From Cordilura impudica (taxonomy: Eukaryota > Arthropoda > Insecta > Diptera > Scathophagidae): 64,000 nt of DNA. The notes beneath the pieces were generated by a model. The model saw only the letters and a list, made by a program, of their open reading frames with translations, was not told where the DNA came from and did no database searches. Location: the NCBI GenBank assembly GCA_963682025.1, contig OY821517.1, positions 333,975,144 to 334,039,143 on the forward strand, given 5' to 3'. A program made the position numbers and the translations under genes. Below are positions 38,001 to 44,852 of the stretch, one piece after another (the stretch's first letter is position 1; each line of letters begins with the position of its first letter).

Positions 38001-38858
38001 CTACTAGAGACTGCCAACGAAAAGAAGGCCCAGGAATTGGGAGTTCTACCATCGACAATAATTCCAACTTCAATGATCATGATAAATAAAGAGAAGTCAA
38101 TGACGCCCTCCTCCAATGTGGTGGAATCGTTTAAAGTGCACTCATCATCGCCTCTTAAATCCGAAATTAATGACATAAAAATTAAGGCTACAAAAGAAAC
38201 TGCCAATAAGACAAGAAGTAGCAGCATCGAAAATATCGGCAGCATAATGCCATCATCGACGGATACAGTGGGTCATAATAGCAACAAACCATCCTCCTCA
38301 ATGGTCATGTCGGCCGATGAAAATAGCAATAGCAGTTCACAGATAACGCCCACAGCTGCTTTCAACGATGTCAGCAATAGTAGTACAAATAGCAACAGTT
38401 GTGGCACAGCAGCCAGTTCTCACAGTAGTCTCAGTCAAAATAGTTTGAATAGTTCGATGGGTGGTTGCAGTAACACCAGCTCCAATACAGCCATACATCA
38501 TTTACACCCGGTCGCCAATAGCGGCAGTATTAGTAGTATACATGCCGCAACAGCAGCCGAACATTTGAAAAGTAATATTTTAAGTTCAAACGCCAATTCT
38601 TCACCATTGTTGGCCAGTAGTAATTTGGGTACTGGCGGCAGTACAACAACTAGCACCAGCAGTAGTTGTAGTGGCAGTAGTAGTGTTAGTAATAGTATAC
38701 ACTTAAATAATACAAATTCGACAGCATCCTCCTCTGCACAACAACAACAACAACAACAGCAGCAGCAAATACCAGCACCGCCGCCACCACCACCCACAGC
38801 ATCAGCAACATCGCAAGCTCCTACTGCAAATACCTCAACGACAGCAGCTGTTGCGTAG
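15331..38858 (+). CDS. osa: osa (eyelid), ARID/BAF250 subunit of SWI/SNF complex; 5'-partial, 11 exons
   Basis: Exons: 15331-15487, 15562-16734, 25650-25834, 25918-26187, 29831-30047, 30149-30331, 30656-30901, 31118-31274, 31464-31671, 31736-31817, 34576-38858. All junctions are GT-AG and the summed length is 7161 nt, exactly 2387 codons with the TAG stop. In Drosophila, Osa is the DNA-binding subunit that defines the BAP form of the Brahma remodelling complex, acts in the nucleus and limits Wingless target expression. Order seen here: a G/P/Q-rich disordered N-terminal half, an ARID domain at about residues 528-655 of this partial protein, more P/G/Y/Q-rich sequence, polyQ tracts near 1030 and 1100, then BAF250_C from about 1274 to 2090 and a S/N/Q-rich tail ending AAVA, close to the fly C-terminus. 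The first exon opens with ELIGQNSNDSSSGG, internal in fly Osa, so the 5' end is outside the window. Introns carry many transposon remnants. Orthology is very secure; exact edges are inferred. Confidence 0.96.
15562..16734 (+). CDS. osa: osa exon, long P/G/Q-rich disordered region
   Basis: It is separated from the previous exon by only 74 bp. The joined codon GCA gives AQNHPISRPSSNQSSSG, which continues the fly protein. The 391 codons are rich in PPG, GGP, YPP and QQ, with a conserved block GSGSPRPLNYLKQHLQHKG near 16311-16360 and MGPPHHMGPPHGPT near 16443-16480. The exon ends in phase 1 at GTAAGT (16735). Antisense ORFs over it are low-complexity shadows. Confidence 0.95.
17230..17770 (-). 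pseudogene. mariner transposase remnant, antisense
   Basis: The minus strand reads IMASVFRDARGIIFIDYLQK then GKTINGKYYANL (about 17565-17655). After a gap come LAPSDYFLFPN (about 17430-17470) and NNEEVESAVNGYFKELDSSY (about 17345-17405). These are the mariner second-Asp region and the C-terminus, around the third catalytic residue (the Asp of LAPSDY). Frameshifts are present. It lies in the 8.9-kb osa intron. Confidence 0.7.
18055..19200 (-). pseudogene. Transib (RAG1-like) transposase remnant, antisense
   Basis: On the minus strand the N-terminal region reads FKEQYCNIRYEKEIINCDMY near 18600-18665, then LIVTETLAKVPLEMLLKHTS and ERIIKVQEIV near 18485-18560. This matches the Transib N-terminal part. 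The C-terminal part is NKRVRKYFMEKIASR (about 18250-18300), then LTDIFNRTLETSDPLISSF (about 18180-18240) and QKLKLSAELFELLRSEEQHF (about 18095-18160). Frames change repeatedly. No terminal CACA-TG repeat was found, so the ends are uncertain. It is diverged from the copies at 43247 and 60340. Confidence 0.6.
19612..20109. repeat. Long inverted repeat (foldback) of about 150-bp arms
   Basis: The left arm, 19612-19765, contains GTTTCGAACACACATAAACC and CTTCTTGCACGTGTACTGCT. The right arm, 19951-20109, holds their reverse complement in the mirrored order, with small differences. The spacer is about 185 bp and AT-rich. No transposase is seen. It may be a foldback/MITE element or a hairpin-RNA source. 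Confidence 0.75.
20790..21715 (-). pseudogene. Tc1-like transposase pseudogene, antisense
   Basis: The minus strand reads an HTH/linker part near 21500-21690 (RSDIGLLFNISKSTVCRIAL, then SGRPRKTTARQDRPMVKRSK). It continues with a DWPKDQWAIVLWSDESKFNL-like block near 21270-21320, a GGSIMVC-like region near 21190, and MNGDEYCEILEQQMLLREKM near 21010-21075. NIFQHDNDPKYTTRNFL follows, and the C-terminus is VIANKGYATKY near 20810. The order is complete but stops and frameshifts break it. Confidence 0.7.
21780..24297 (-). mobile_element. 5'-truncated non-LTR retrotransposon (LINE), antisense
   Basis: The minus strand carries the pol region in several frames. Upstream of RT is a K/E/W-rich part at 23804-24199. 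RT palm blocks are at 23169-23753 (NYRGISFMN, YLNEYQAGFRKNYSTVDN, KTYAFFVEFKAAFD, SGVKQGCILSPLL). The catalytic YADDIVILAD, LSKSKIMVFRKGGK and EYCYLGVTLTP are at 22600-23205. A C-terminal knuckle CSLCNLKEKEDIEHFMGRC is at 21942-22430. The first catalytic Asp of RT (FVEFKAAFD) and the YADD are present. The endonuclease is missing and frameshifts separate the parts. The clade is uncertain (I/jockey/R1 range). Confidence 0.75.
24300..24750 (-). mobile_element. Second LINE 3' fragment with (AAATA)n tail
   Basis: On the minus strand a 3' end reads GGCCTTTAGGGGCTTTTAAT followed by an (AAATA)n tail (TATTT repeats at 24300-24325 on +). Upstream on that strand is an (AAAATAT)/(AAAAAT) low-complexity block (24570-24685). 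There is no coding sequence. It abuts the RT-bearing LINE. Confidence 0.45.
25102..25570 (+). mobile_element. Non-autonomous Helitron (family 2), complete ends
   Basis: It starts TCTTATATATTAAAAGAATT. It ends with a hairpin GCTGC-GGA-GCAGC, nine bases, then CTAG at 25567-25570, inserted between A (25101) and T (25571). Inside is a direct duplication of about 105 bp (about 25275-25490, TTGGGTTTGAGGAAAGTTAT) and TATAA repeats. There is no ORF. It lies 80 bp upstream of an osa exon. Confidence 0.8.
25650..25834 (+). CDS. osa: osa exon preceding the ARID domain
   Basis: This follows the 8.9-kb transposon-filled intron. The acceptor is CTCTTTTAG and the donor GTAAGT; entry is in phase 1 and exit in phase 0. 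The peptide begins ASAEDPQCTTPKSRKNDPYG and ends SPPNWARTPASP. It is too broken up by flanking stops for a long ORF, but it matches the fly segment directly upstream of ARID. Confidence 0.94.
25918..26187 (+). CDS. osa: osa exon, N-terminal half of ARID domain
   Basis: An 83-bp intron precedes it. The 90 codons run from SFNSHVPQPDTF through KKSDSLCKLYEMDDNPERR to LYRLYLYVKERGGFVE. This covers ARID helices 1-4, including the conserved W in RRGWLDKL, the PITACPTISKQPLDLYRLY core and the KERGGF motif. The donor GAG|GTATGC is in phase 0. A second GT nine bases on (AAG|GTGCCG) would add VCK in frame; I consider it minor. ARID domains bind AT-rich DNA, in Osa with little sequence specificity. Confidence 0.96.
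26188..27060. other. osa intron between ARID exons, no feature
   Basis: AT-rich sequence without a recognised repeat or gene. It is the first part of the 3.6-kb intron separating the ARID half-exons. Confidence 0.5.
27070..27330 (+). pseudogene. mariner transposase HTH remnant
   Basis: The + strand reads IKHYFLRGKTIT then TKERLDKYYDNSEPSTAIVM (about 27125-27225), and then VDKIHEMILGDQKMKVEG (about 27260-27315). These are the two N-terminal helix-turn-helix parts of mariner transposases. The frame is broken between them and the catalytic part is not found. Confidence 0.6.
27640..28890 (-). mobile_element. 5'-truncated LINE fragment with RT, antisense
   Basis: The minus strand reads LLNEVQYGFRRSRSFTNSVK near 28590-28660, SGPVLSPLHFLIFLNDLL near 28390-28435 and YYFADDSHICHS near 28340-28375 (catalytic FADD). 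Next is LNQDLFTISEWGRV (28151-28336) and a C-terminal part at 27753-28187 (LDVLGMKIQCNVRWNKLISQ, RPKMEYNSHIWAGAS, SLEHRRNIGCVRLYYRYYNG with one substitution). It ends in an A-rich AAATAAATAAA tail near 27610. Stops are frequent. It is a different LINE from the one at 21780. Confidence 0.7.
28891..29830. other. osa intron remainder before second ARID exon
   Basis: AT-rich sequence. A GCTCGGGTGCCTAA word at about 29214 resembles AACTCGGGCGCCTAAAA at about 33429 and 34135, so a dispersed repeat may be shared between introns. No gene. Confidence 0.35.
29831..30047 (+). CDS. osa: osa exon, C-terminal half of ARID domain
   Basis: The acceptor is CCACTAAAG. The exon begins VTKSKTWKDIAGLLGIGASS, then SAAYTLRKHYTKNLLAFEC and FDRGDIDPLPIIQQVEAG, and ends SAKAASVPSP. 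This is the helix 5-7 part of ARID, including the SSSAAYTLRKHY DNA-contact loop/helix and the ARID C-terminal extension. It exits in phase 1 at GTGAGT. A 3643-bp intron with mariner and LINE remnants separates the two ARID halves. Confidence 0.96.
30149..30331 (+). CDS. osa: osa exon, disordered linker after ARID
   Basis: The preferred acceptor is TATTTTAG before 30149, giving AGSSNSQDSFPAPGG, the fly GSSNSQDSFPAP block. A second acceptor (TTTTAACAG before 30134) is also in frame and would insert VEHIL, so tandem-acceptor isoforms are possible. The exon ends in phase 1 at GTAAAT after SNAQSPHP. It is a P/G/Y-rich region. Confidence 0.9.
30609..30645 (+). repeat. (TGA)n microsatellite in the osa splice-acceptor region
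   Basis: About 12 TGA/ATG units end ten bases before the acceptor at 30655. They occupy the place of the polypyrimidine tract of the exon at 30656. Confidence 0.9.
30656..30901 (+). CDS. osa: osa exon with GDNISVNNPF block
   Basis: The 82-codon exon encodes TIPAGDNISVNNPFDEPVG, then a P-rich run to PPPVSRTPG. The GDNISV.NPF and PVSRTPG blocks match fly Osa. The acceptor (CAATAAAAG) has no pyrimidine tract and sits directly behind a (TGA)n run. The donor GTACTT at 30902 is in phase 1. Reading on into the intron stays open for 25 codons, so intron retention would give a truncated product. Confidence 0.88.
31118..31274 (+). CDS. osa: osa exon, Y/G/Q-rich
   Basis: The T-rich tract and ATTTTAG acceptor give GSPYPGQPGAYGQYGAG, and the exon continues DQYNATGPPAQFGQ and QNRSLYPPYGPEGEA. 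It exits in phase 2 at GTGAGT. The fly protein has the same order of blocks. Confidence 0.93.
31464..31671 (+). CDS. osa: osa exon, Y/P/G-rich
   Basis: The acceptor is CTCTCTCTTTATATAG. The peptide runs PPSGSNQYGPYGNRPYSQPP through GAPGQQDYYRPPDQ and exits in phase 0 at GTAAAT. Tyrosine-containing low-complexity sequence; no folded domain. Confidence 0.93.
31736..31817 (+). CDS. osa: osa short exon (RRHPDFVKDSQPYPGYNARP)
   Basis: This 82-nt exon lies 64 bp after the previous one. It encodes GPQPRRHPDFVKDSQPYPGY and then NARPQLYG, nearly identical to fly Osa. The donor GTAAGT is in phase 1. It is followed by a 2758-bp intron. Confidence 0.93.
31818..33150. other. osa intron (first part), no recognised gene
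   Basis: A CT-rich run lies at about 32283-32306. An antisense ORF at 32574-32882 (102 codons) matches nothing I recognise and has no initiator context of note. The rest is AT-rich. Confidence 0.4.
33160..33395 (+). pseudogene. mariner transposase remnant
   Basis: The + strand reads HEEVAVALGVTQQAISFCLI, then SLGIIKKQVIWVRYDLTPRK and VESRFSTCEVLLDRHKLRSF. This is the second HTH and the W-V/I-P-Y-L linker of mariner (compare TQQAISKRL.ALG...WVPHEL). It is followed by stops before the catalytic domain. It lies in the last osa intron. Confidence 0.7.
33531..33879. mobile_element. Palindromic MITE, TA duplication
   Basis: The ends CCTCTACAGTGAGTCAACTC and GAGTTGACTCACTTTAGAGG are inverted repeats continuing into AAAATTTTTC and AAATTTT. 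TA flanks both sides (33529-33530, 33880-33881). The inner part AACTCAAAATTTT is shared with the 5503-5711 MITE family. Confidence 0.75.
34576..38858 (+). CDS. osa: osa terminal coding exon: polyQ region, BAF250_C domain, S/N-rich tail
   Basis: The acceptor ATTAAAG completes the glycine codon to give GGWQSGSNQYRNQYPSTP. The ATG at 34467 is intronic and not a start. Two CAR-repeat glutamine tracts lie at about 34740-34870 and 34985-35080. BAF250_C opens with LYKRKRLNKADVCPIDPWR (about 35520). A D/E-rich segment (about 35980-36040) and a long K/E/S/N spacer (36350-36870) look expanded relative to fly. The most conserved block is ARM-like, from RRSSFSLEDECYTRDEASLF (about 36910) to ALIISRVLFQVSRG (about 37940). 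The tail is S/N/T-rich with polyQ and polyP and ends TTAAVA, then TAG at 38856-38858. BAF250_C supports binding to other SWI/SNF subunits. Long antisense ORFs here are codon-repeat shadows. Confidence 0.96.
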
Positions 38859-39332
38859 TATACAATGTTACAGGCTGCTGAGAATACAGCAGCTGCTACA
38901 ACAATGTTTGCCTATCATCATCAACAACAACAGCAGCAACAACTACCGACACAACAACATCAACTATCACAACATTCTGTTCACATGTGGTCACAACCAC
39001 TACCGCCTCTAACGCTACCACCACCACCACAATCCCTAACAATGACAACTCCAACTCCCACTAGCACCTCATTAATGGAAATGCATTTCAATAAGCCACA
39101 GGATGAAGGTGGAACTTTCCATCATCCACCACCACCACCAATACCTCTACAATATACGAATATCACTCAAAGATCATCGATACCGCCACAAGCACACCAA
39201 CAACAAGAGCAACAACATTCATATGAAAGACTAACGTCACAGCATCATTCACTTCAACCACCCACCACTCCTACCCAGACACTACAACAACAAAAAACGC
39301 AGCATGACTCAAGAGATCAGGTTAATTTTTAA
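38859..39332 (+). CDS. In-frame ORF downstream of osa TAG (candidate readthrough extension)
   Basis: Directly after the osa stop, the same frame is open for 157 codons (TAA at 39330-39332), with the first Met at 38865. The product is Q/H/P/T-rich, with polyQ (about 38920-38940), several polyP runs and non-repetitive stretches such as LMEMHFNKPQDEGG and QYTNITQRSSIPP. That composition resembles Osa itself and differs sharply from the A/T-only DNA beyond 39333. The codon before the TAA block offers a donor (CAG|GTTAAT at 39320/39321). It could be a readthrough extension, an alternative C-terminus, or an accidental ORF kept open by CAA/CCA repeats. The base after the stop is T, not the C most favourable to leakage. 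Confidence 0.45.
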   Translation, partial: YTMLQAAENTAAATTMFAYHHQQQQQQQLPTQQHQLSQHSVHMWSQPLPPLTLPPPPQSLTMTTPTPTSTSLMEMHFNKPQDEGGTFHHPPPPPIPLQYTNITQRSSIPPQAHQQQEQQHSYERLTSQHHSLQPPTTPTQTLQQQKTQHDSRDQVNF

Positions 39333-42300
39333 ATAATTATTATTTCTTTACTTTCACCATTAGTGTATTTAAAACTTATTTTCTTTGTTTTATAAGAAGT
39401 TTGAATATTTCAAACGTATTAATTTTTTGCACATTTTTTTTCTTGTTTTATTATTTTATTTTTATTTTATTTTTTTTTTTATAATAAATTGATATTTTCG
39501 TTTATCAACATTTTGAATAAAATAATAAAAACAAATTAGAAAGTTAGATACATACATGTGTTTATTAACGTTTTGGGAACATGTTGCCAAGAAATATTTT
39601 TGTTTAAAAACATTAAATGACAAATTAAAAAAATTTAATGAAATTAAGACTTTTGCATATAAATTTGATTTTTTTTTTAATTTTTTAAGGCTTTTACGTG
39701 GAGATTCAGTGCCAACATGTTCTTAATAAAGAATGTTTAACTTCATGTTTAATTTGCATTAAGAACTGTTTAGCAACATAATATACTTCTCTAGCAGAAT
39801 TGATGCAATTTGAAATATGGTAGGGATGCGAAATATAGCTGGGATTTTTAACTAATTCGTAATTTAGAAAAAAAATAAAATTTCTTTAAAAATGTTATCT
39901 GAAAATCAATTTAACATTCACAAATTAATTAGACTAACTTAATATGAAAAAAAAAAAAATTATGACATAAATATTTAAAAGTTTAACTACCTATTTCAAT
40001 TAAATTTTCCATTGTTAGGTTATCTATTTTTTTTTTCTTCTTAACTACTTAGTTTTCTGGGTTTAAAATTCATATTTATTTCTTACACCAACCAACGAAA
40101 CTTATAATGGAAACAGTCACACATGTTTTTAATGTTAATATTATGCGCAAAATGTTTTTTAATAATATAGAAGAAAAAGCAACATGTTTTCCAAGAAACT
40201 GTTATGAAACATGTTCATTGTTTGGCTACATGAGCTTAAGAAAATTTAGGAAACATGTTCTCAAAAAAAAGATCTATCACAATGTTAAGATTTTTTAATA
40301 ACAAAATGTTAGGCGACATGTGATTGCACATTTTTTTGAGGCTAGAATGAGAAATGTTGTGAATGAGAAATGTTTTTCGAATCGGTAGTTGTTTAGAACA
40401 GTGTTCGTAATAAGTAAAGTATAACAATGATTGGCAATATGCTACTAATAAATAATTGTGAGACATAAAAAAGTTATGTTTTAAAAAAATTACAATCCAC
40501 TCAATCTTTAACAAACGTGATTTTCACCCATAAATGTATAGCATCAATATTTTAGCAACTTGTTTCTTTTTTATTGTTTATATACTTTTTCCTTACGAAC
40601 CTGATCTTTTTTAATCAAATCACAAGTATTTGTAAATAAAATCATTATAATGAACAAACATACATATATATATATAAATATATACAAAATATTTAAATTC
40701 TATATACTAAACTGGCGCAACGAATTTATTTCCATGTTGCTATCTAAATATATTGGAATATTGACAAGTATACCACAAGAAAATAGGATTTTTCTATAAC
40801 GAAAAACAATATAAAAGATCTTAATATGAAATTATAGATATTACTTTATATAAACAAATACAACTTGCTATTTAAACAAAACGAAATTAAATTAGAAGAA
40901 GAAAATATGACTATTTAAAATAAAAGAATTTTTTAAAGTAAAGGTTTAAATACTTAAATTGCACATAAAAAAATAACAAAAAAAATTAACTTTGTATAGA
41001 GATTTTTCCCCTTTTAATTATTAAAATAAAAAAAAAAATAAATGTAAAGGTTATTAATTTAAAAATAATTATTAATATATATATATATATATTTAATACA
41101 AGAAATAATATATAAAAAAAATACGCGCAACTTGCAAGATATTCCTAACAACAAACATTATGAAAAAATAAATAAAATTTAAAAAAATAAGCTTTTTCTG
41201 TTAGAATCTATATAAAACCAACTTTAATTAATCTATACAAAAATTAAATCAAATAATTAATTAAAACAAAAATATTACAACAATTATAAAACACAAAAAA
41301 ATAAGAATTTGTAGTTTATGGTCATTATTATTAATTAATTAAATACAAAAAACATAAAAACCAACAAATATATATATAAATATTATTATTATTATTATTA
41401 TAATTAATGAATGTGTCTGCACGTGTATAAACCAATAGTTTTATAAATATATTAATTAAAAAACAAACAAAAAAAAAAACATAGAAAATAATAATTACTT
41501 TTTATAATTTAATTTTCATTTCTTTTTTTTAAATAACTGCAGTATTTATTCTCTACATAATTTCTTATTATTTTTTTTTTTTAATAAATAAATTTTAAGA
41601 AGACTTTAAAAAAGAAATAAATTTATATAAAAAAATGAAACTAACCATAAATGTTAAAATAATAAAAAAAATATATATATACATAAAACTTAATTTTTTA
41701 TAATTTTTTTTATTATAATTATTATGTTTTTATTTTATAATTAAAAATAAATTTTTTTTGTTTTTGAGTTTTTTTTTTAAATATTACATGTCTAAAGTAA
41801 AATTATATTAAATATAAAAAAAAATTAAGAAGTACATTACAAACAAAAATAAATAAATAAACAACCATCTATTCTGCAACACATACATCCACAAACACTC
41901 AACATTAAAAACTAAAAACTTCTCCTAAGCCCTTCTCAATATAAACAAAAAAAAAAGAATAAATGAAGTGTTAAAAAAAAAACTTAAATAAAAATGTTTA
42001 GCTTATAATAATTATTAAACGTAAGTAATAATTTCTTTGTCGTATATACAAACAACAAAAAAAAAAAACACTCATTTATAAAAAAAAAAAAATATTTAAA
42101 CACTTTAAAAGAAATTAAAACTTAAATACCAGAAAACATAAAAACTTACAGAAAAAAACAAAATAATCTTTAAACAATTGCTTAGTTTTAATGAAAAATA
42201 TAAAATTATATATAAAAAAGATAAATATTCTTAGCTATTAAATATAATTCGTCATAAAAACAAAAATATTATTACACTACACACTTCAGTGTCCTCCCCT

Positions 42301-42540
42301 TTCCGCCCCTCCTCTTCTTTAACATTTAAAAATATCTATCCCTATTCTTAACTATCCTCCTCCCCCTTCACCAACTCTATACATTTATTAATATTGTATA
42401 AAAAAAAACAAACAAATAATAATTGTAGTTTTAACTTTATATTTAAAAAACAAAAATAATAATAAAAATTTAAAAAAAAAAAATTAAACCGTCTTTAATT
42501 TATTTTTTAATTTAAGGTAACTAATTTTCGAAAAATTTAG
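39333..42540 (+). other. osa 3' UTR / downstream AT-rich region
   Basis: There are no credible coding ORFs. The DNA is extremely A/T-rich, with many poly(A)/poly(T) runs, an (AT)n run near 41071-41091 and (TTA)n near 41381-41400. The first AATAAA after the extension ORF is at 39516-39521; many more follow, so the cleavage site cannot be chosen. A cluster of eight ACATGT palindromes lies at 39554-40321 (see findings). A C-rich patch at 42290-42370 stands out from the background. Confidence 0.5.
39516..39521 (+). terminator. Candidate polyadenylation signal AATAAA
   Basis: First canonical hexamer downstream of the osa stop and the extension ORF. In DNA this AT-rich such hexamers are frequent, so it is only one of several candidates for 3' end formation. 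Confidence 0.25.
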
Positions 42541-42573
42541 AATAAACAAAATTTTTCTATTTTTCTCTTTCAG

Positions 42574-42747
42574 GTGACCCGCAATAACACTTCATTCTTT
42601 GCTTTGTTATATTTAACCAAAATCCCACAAACAAGGAACCATGCTTTTATTTCTGAAAGTTGTCAAAAACTCGATTACAAATTTCATACGGATTTGATTC
42701 GATTTCGTAGCTTCCATTTGCTTTTTTCGATCGTTTTCATTCTTTGA
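42574..42747 (+). CDS. Candidate alternative 3' exon of osa extension
   Basis: The acceptor is the best-looking one downstream of osa: a long T/C tract (42550-42570) ending TCTTTCAG. Joined in phase 0 to the donor at 39320, the frame stays open for 57 codons, beginning VTRNNTSFFALLYLTK and ending SIVFIL, then TGA. The composition (hydrophobic, F/L-rich) differs from the Q-rich ORF and no domain is recognised. It may be a genuine alternative terminal exon, a spliced 3' UTR segment, or chance. No transcript evidence is available. Confidence 0.25.
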   Translation: MTRNNTSFFALLYLTKIPQTRNHAFISESCQKLDYKFHTDLIRFRSFHLLFSIVFIL

Positions 42748-43984
42748 TAAATGTGTAAAAACTATAAGGCTGGGGGCTAATCGGCGCATTCTATATTGAG
42801 TAAAATCAATCGAAATTCCATATTTTGGTTTATTATTTAAAGAAAACGGACAAACGTCGGACCTCGTTGCACTTTTGCTTTTAACTAGGGAGCCATTATT
42901 CGTTAACTGTGACAGAGTAAACTTATTCTTAGTATTTTATTTTATTTTATTTTATTTTGGAAAATAAAAAATAATCGAAATAATTCCGTATCGAAATTTA
43001 TTTCGATAGTGAAAATATTTTTAGTTTCCTTACTCGTTACGAAACCAAACGATTTATTGTTTCGGTATTGCAAAAGACGGAAATACAGACATGTGATGAA
43101 AGCCGAAATCAATCCTAAAACGAAACAAAATCGAAAATAGGTGTGATGTAAATCAATTTTTCGATTTGCTTGCGATTTTGCAATAAATATGTTTTATACC
43201 ACTGCATATGTTTATTACAAAATTGAAAAGTGATATTAAAACGAAGCACATTGGGTTCAAATTGGCCCAAAGTGGCGATTAATTGAAATTTTAGAATTAA
43301 GTTTTTGTCAGAAACTTTTGGTAAGGGTGAAACTAGATAAAATTCTATATCATCACTATGTGAAATTTCAGCCATCTATGTGCATACTTACCCCGTGGTG
43401 AACTGGTCAAAGTTAGCAAATTAATGCTGTTTTTGCAAAACGTAGGAAAATTGAAATTCTTTACGATTCAAGTGCTTATTTTTCTATTAAACCTTTTAAA
43501 AAAAAAGTAAAACTTTTATAATGGAACCTTCAACTTCAGGTATTTTAAGATAGAGAAAAATTAGTTTTGTTTGTAAAAAATATGTGTAACTATTTTTAGT
43601 TTTATTTTTTTAAAAGGTCCAAAATTAGGACATTTTCCACATTTTATGGACCTCACTTATTAAGTGAGTTATAGTTGGGTTCCGACTTGTGGATTTTAAA
43701 AAATTATAGGATTTCAGCTTTAATTAAAAAGAAAACCCTGAGACAATGCAAAGCCTTTTTTTTATTATCGTTTTTGTGTAAAGTCTGGTTGTCAAGTCCA
43801 GTAAGTGCGTTGTTTCTTTTTAAATATTGTCTTTTTCTATACTTTTGGTTATTTTTGTTATTGTTTATGTTGATGCATTTTGGGGTTTTTTTTAGAGATG
43901 CGTGCGTGAGTGATTTTGATCACGCCCAATTTACAGTATGTAAAAATTTTTTAATACATTTTTTAATACATTCAGTGACGTTTT

Positions 43985-44358
43985 TTTTCAGAACGCGGAA
44001 ATTTCTGCTGAAATTACAAAAGTGGACTTAATTCTGATAAAAAAAAAAATATACAATACTAATTGTTGTTTCTTGTGGTCATAAGATTCATTTGGAAAAT
44101 TTTCGTAGATTTGCCCACATCACAGCAAGATACTTCGTTGAAAAATAACCGTGGTTTTGTAGCCCTCCCACTTTGCATAAATTTTTTATTCACCGGCCAG
44201 AGATTATACAGCACGTACTTTTACCAATTGGAGAATTATCGGAAGAAGCTCAAGAAGCCAGAAATAAAAATTTTAAAAATTATAGAGAGCACTTTGCCCT
44301 TAAATGCAGCCGAGAAAAGTCCAATGCTGATATTTTAATAAGTTTCTTCAAGTTCTGA
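43985..44358 (+). pseudogene. Transib transposase C-terminal part (copy A)
   Basis: Across several frames the + strand reads QNAEISAEITKVDLIL, then a stretch equivalent to SCGHKIHLENFRRFAHITAR. From 44173 it is intact: MHKFFIHRPEIIQHVLLPIG then ELSEEAQEARNKNFKNYREH. The motif PIGELSEEAQEARNK corresponds to the RAG1/Transib segment with the catalytic Glu. An acidic D/E/N tail follows (about 44390-44530). Frameshifts make it non-functional. The first two catalytic Asp regions were not found. Confidence 0.7.
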
Positions 44359-44532
44359 CCCACGAGCAACAAATATGAGCAGAAAAAAAATTAATATTAG
44401 TGATGAAAATTATAATAAAGATGTAGATAATGAAGATGGTGATGAAGAAAGTGTTGATAATAGCAATGAAGATAGTGATGACGATGATGAAAATGATGAT
44501 AATTATGATGAAGATAATGATGATAATGAAGA

Positions 44533-44852
44533 TCCATAATAGTAATAGGATAGGTGATTTCTTGTGACCGATGATTTGTTCTACAGTTTTACCCCGATTT
44601 TGACCAAACGCATATTATTTGAAAGGTATTTTTTTCAGCCGTTTTGCATTTAAAGTTGCTACTAACGCATACATAAAATTATACATATGCTATGTGTGTT
44701 TTATTAAATTTGTTAATGTGTTTGTTAATGAGTTTTTTATCTTCATTCACAATAAAAATATACCATAAAAGTGTTGGTTTGTGAATTGGCTAAGATGAAA
44801 AATAAAGCTGCCTAGAAATTGCATTCGAATTTCGAGCGCTGGAATCTGCTAG
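44533..44852 (+). mobile_element. Non-autonomous Helitron (family 1), inside Transib copy A
   Basis: It starts TCCATAATAGTAATAGG and ends with a CGAATTTCG hairpin, GCTGGAATCTG and CTAG. It is flanked by A and T. It matches 1398-1738 closely. Confidence 0.78.

Noticed and set aside
40236..40514. Antisense 92-codon ORF downstream of osa
   Set aside because: AT-rich, K/F/N/I-rich composition, no recognised motif; likely chance ORF in 3' UTR DNA.
41071..41400. Possible CRISPR-like or regularly spaced repeat in the AT-rich 3' region
   Set aside because: Only (AT)n and (TTA)n simple repeats are present, and CRISPR is not expected in an animal genome.
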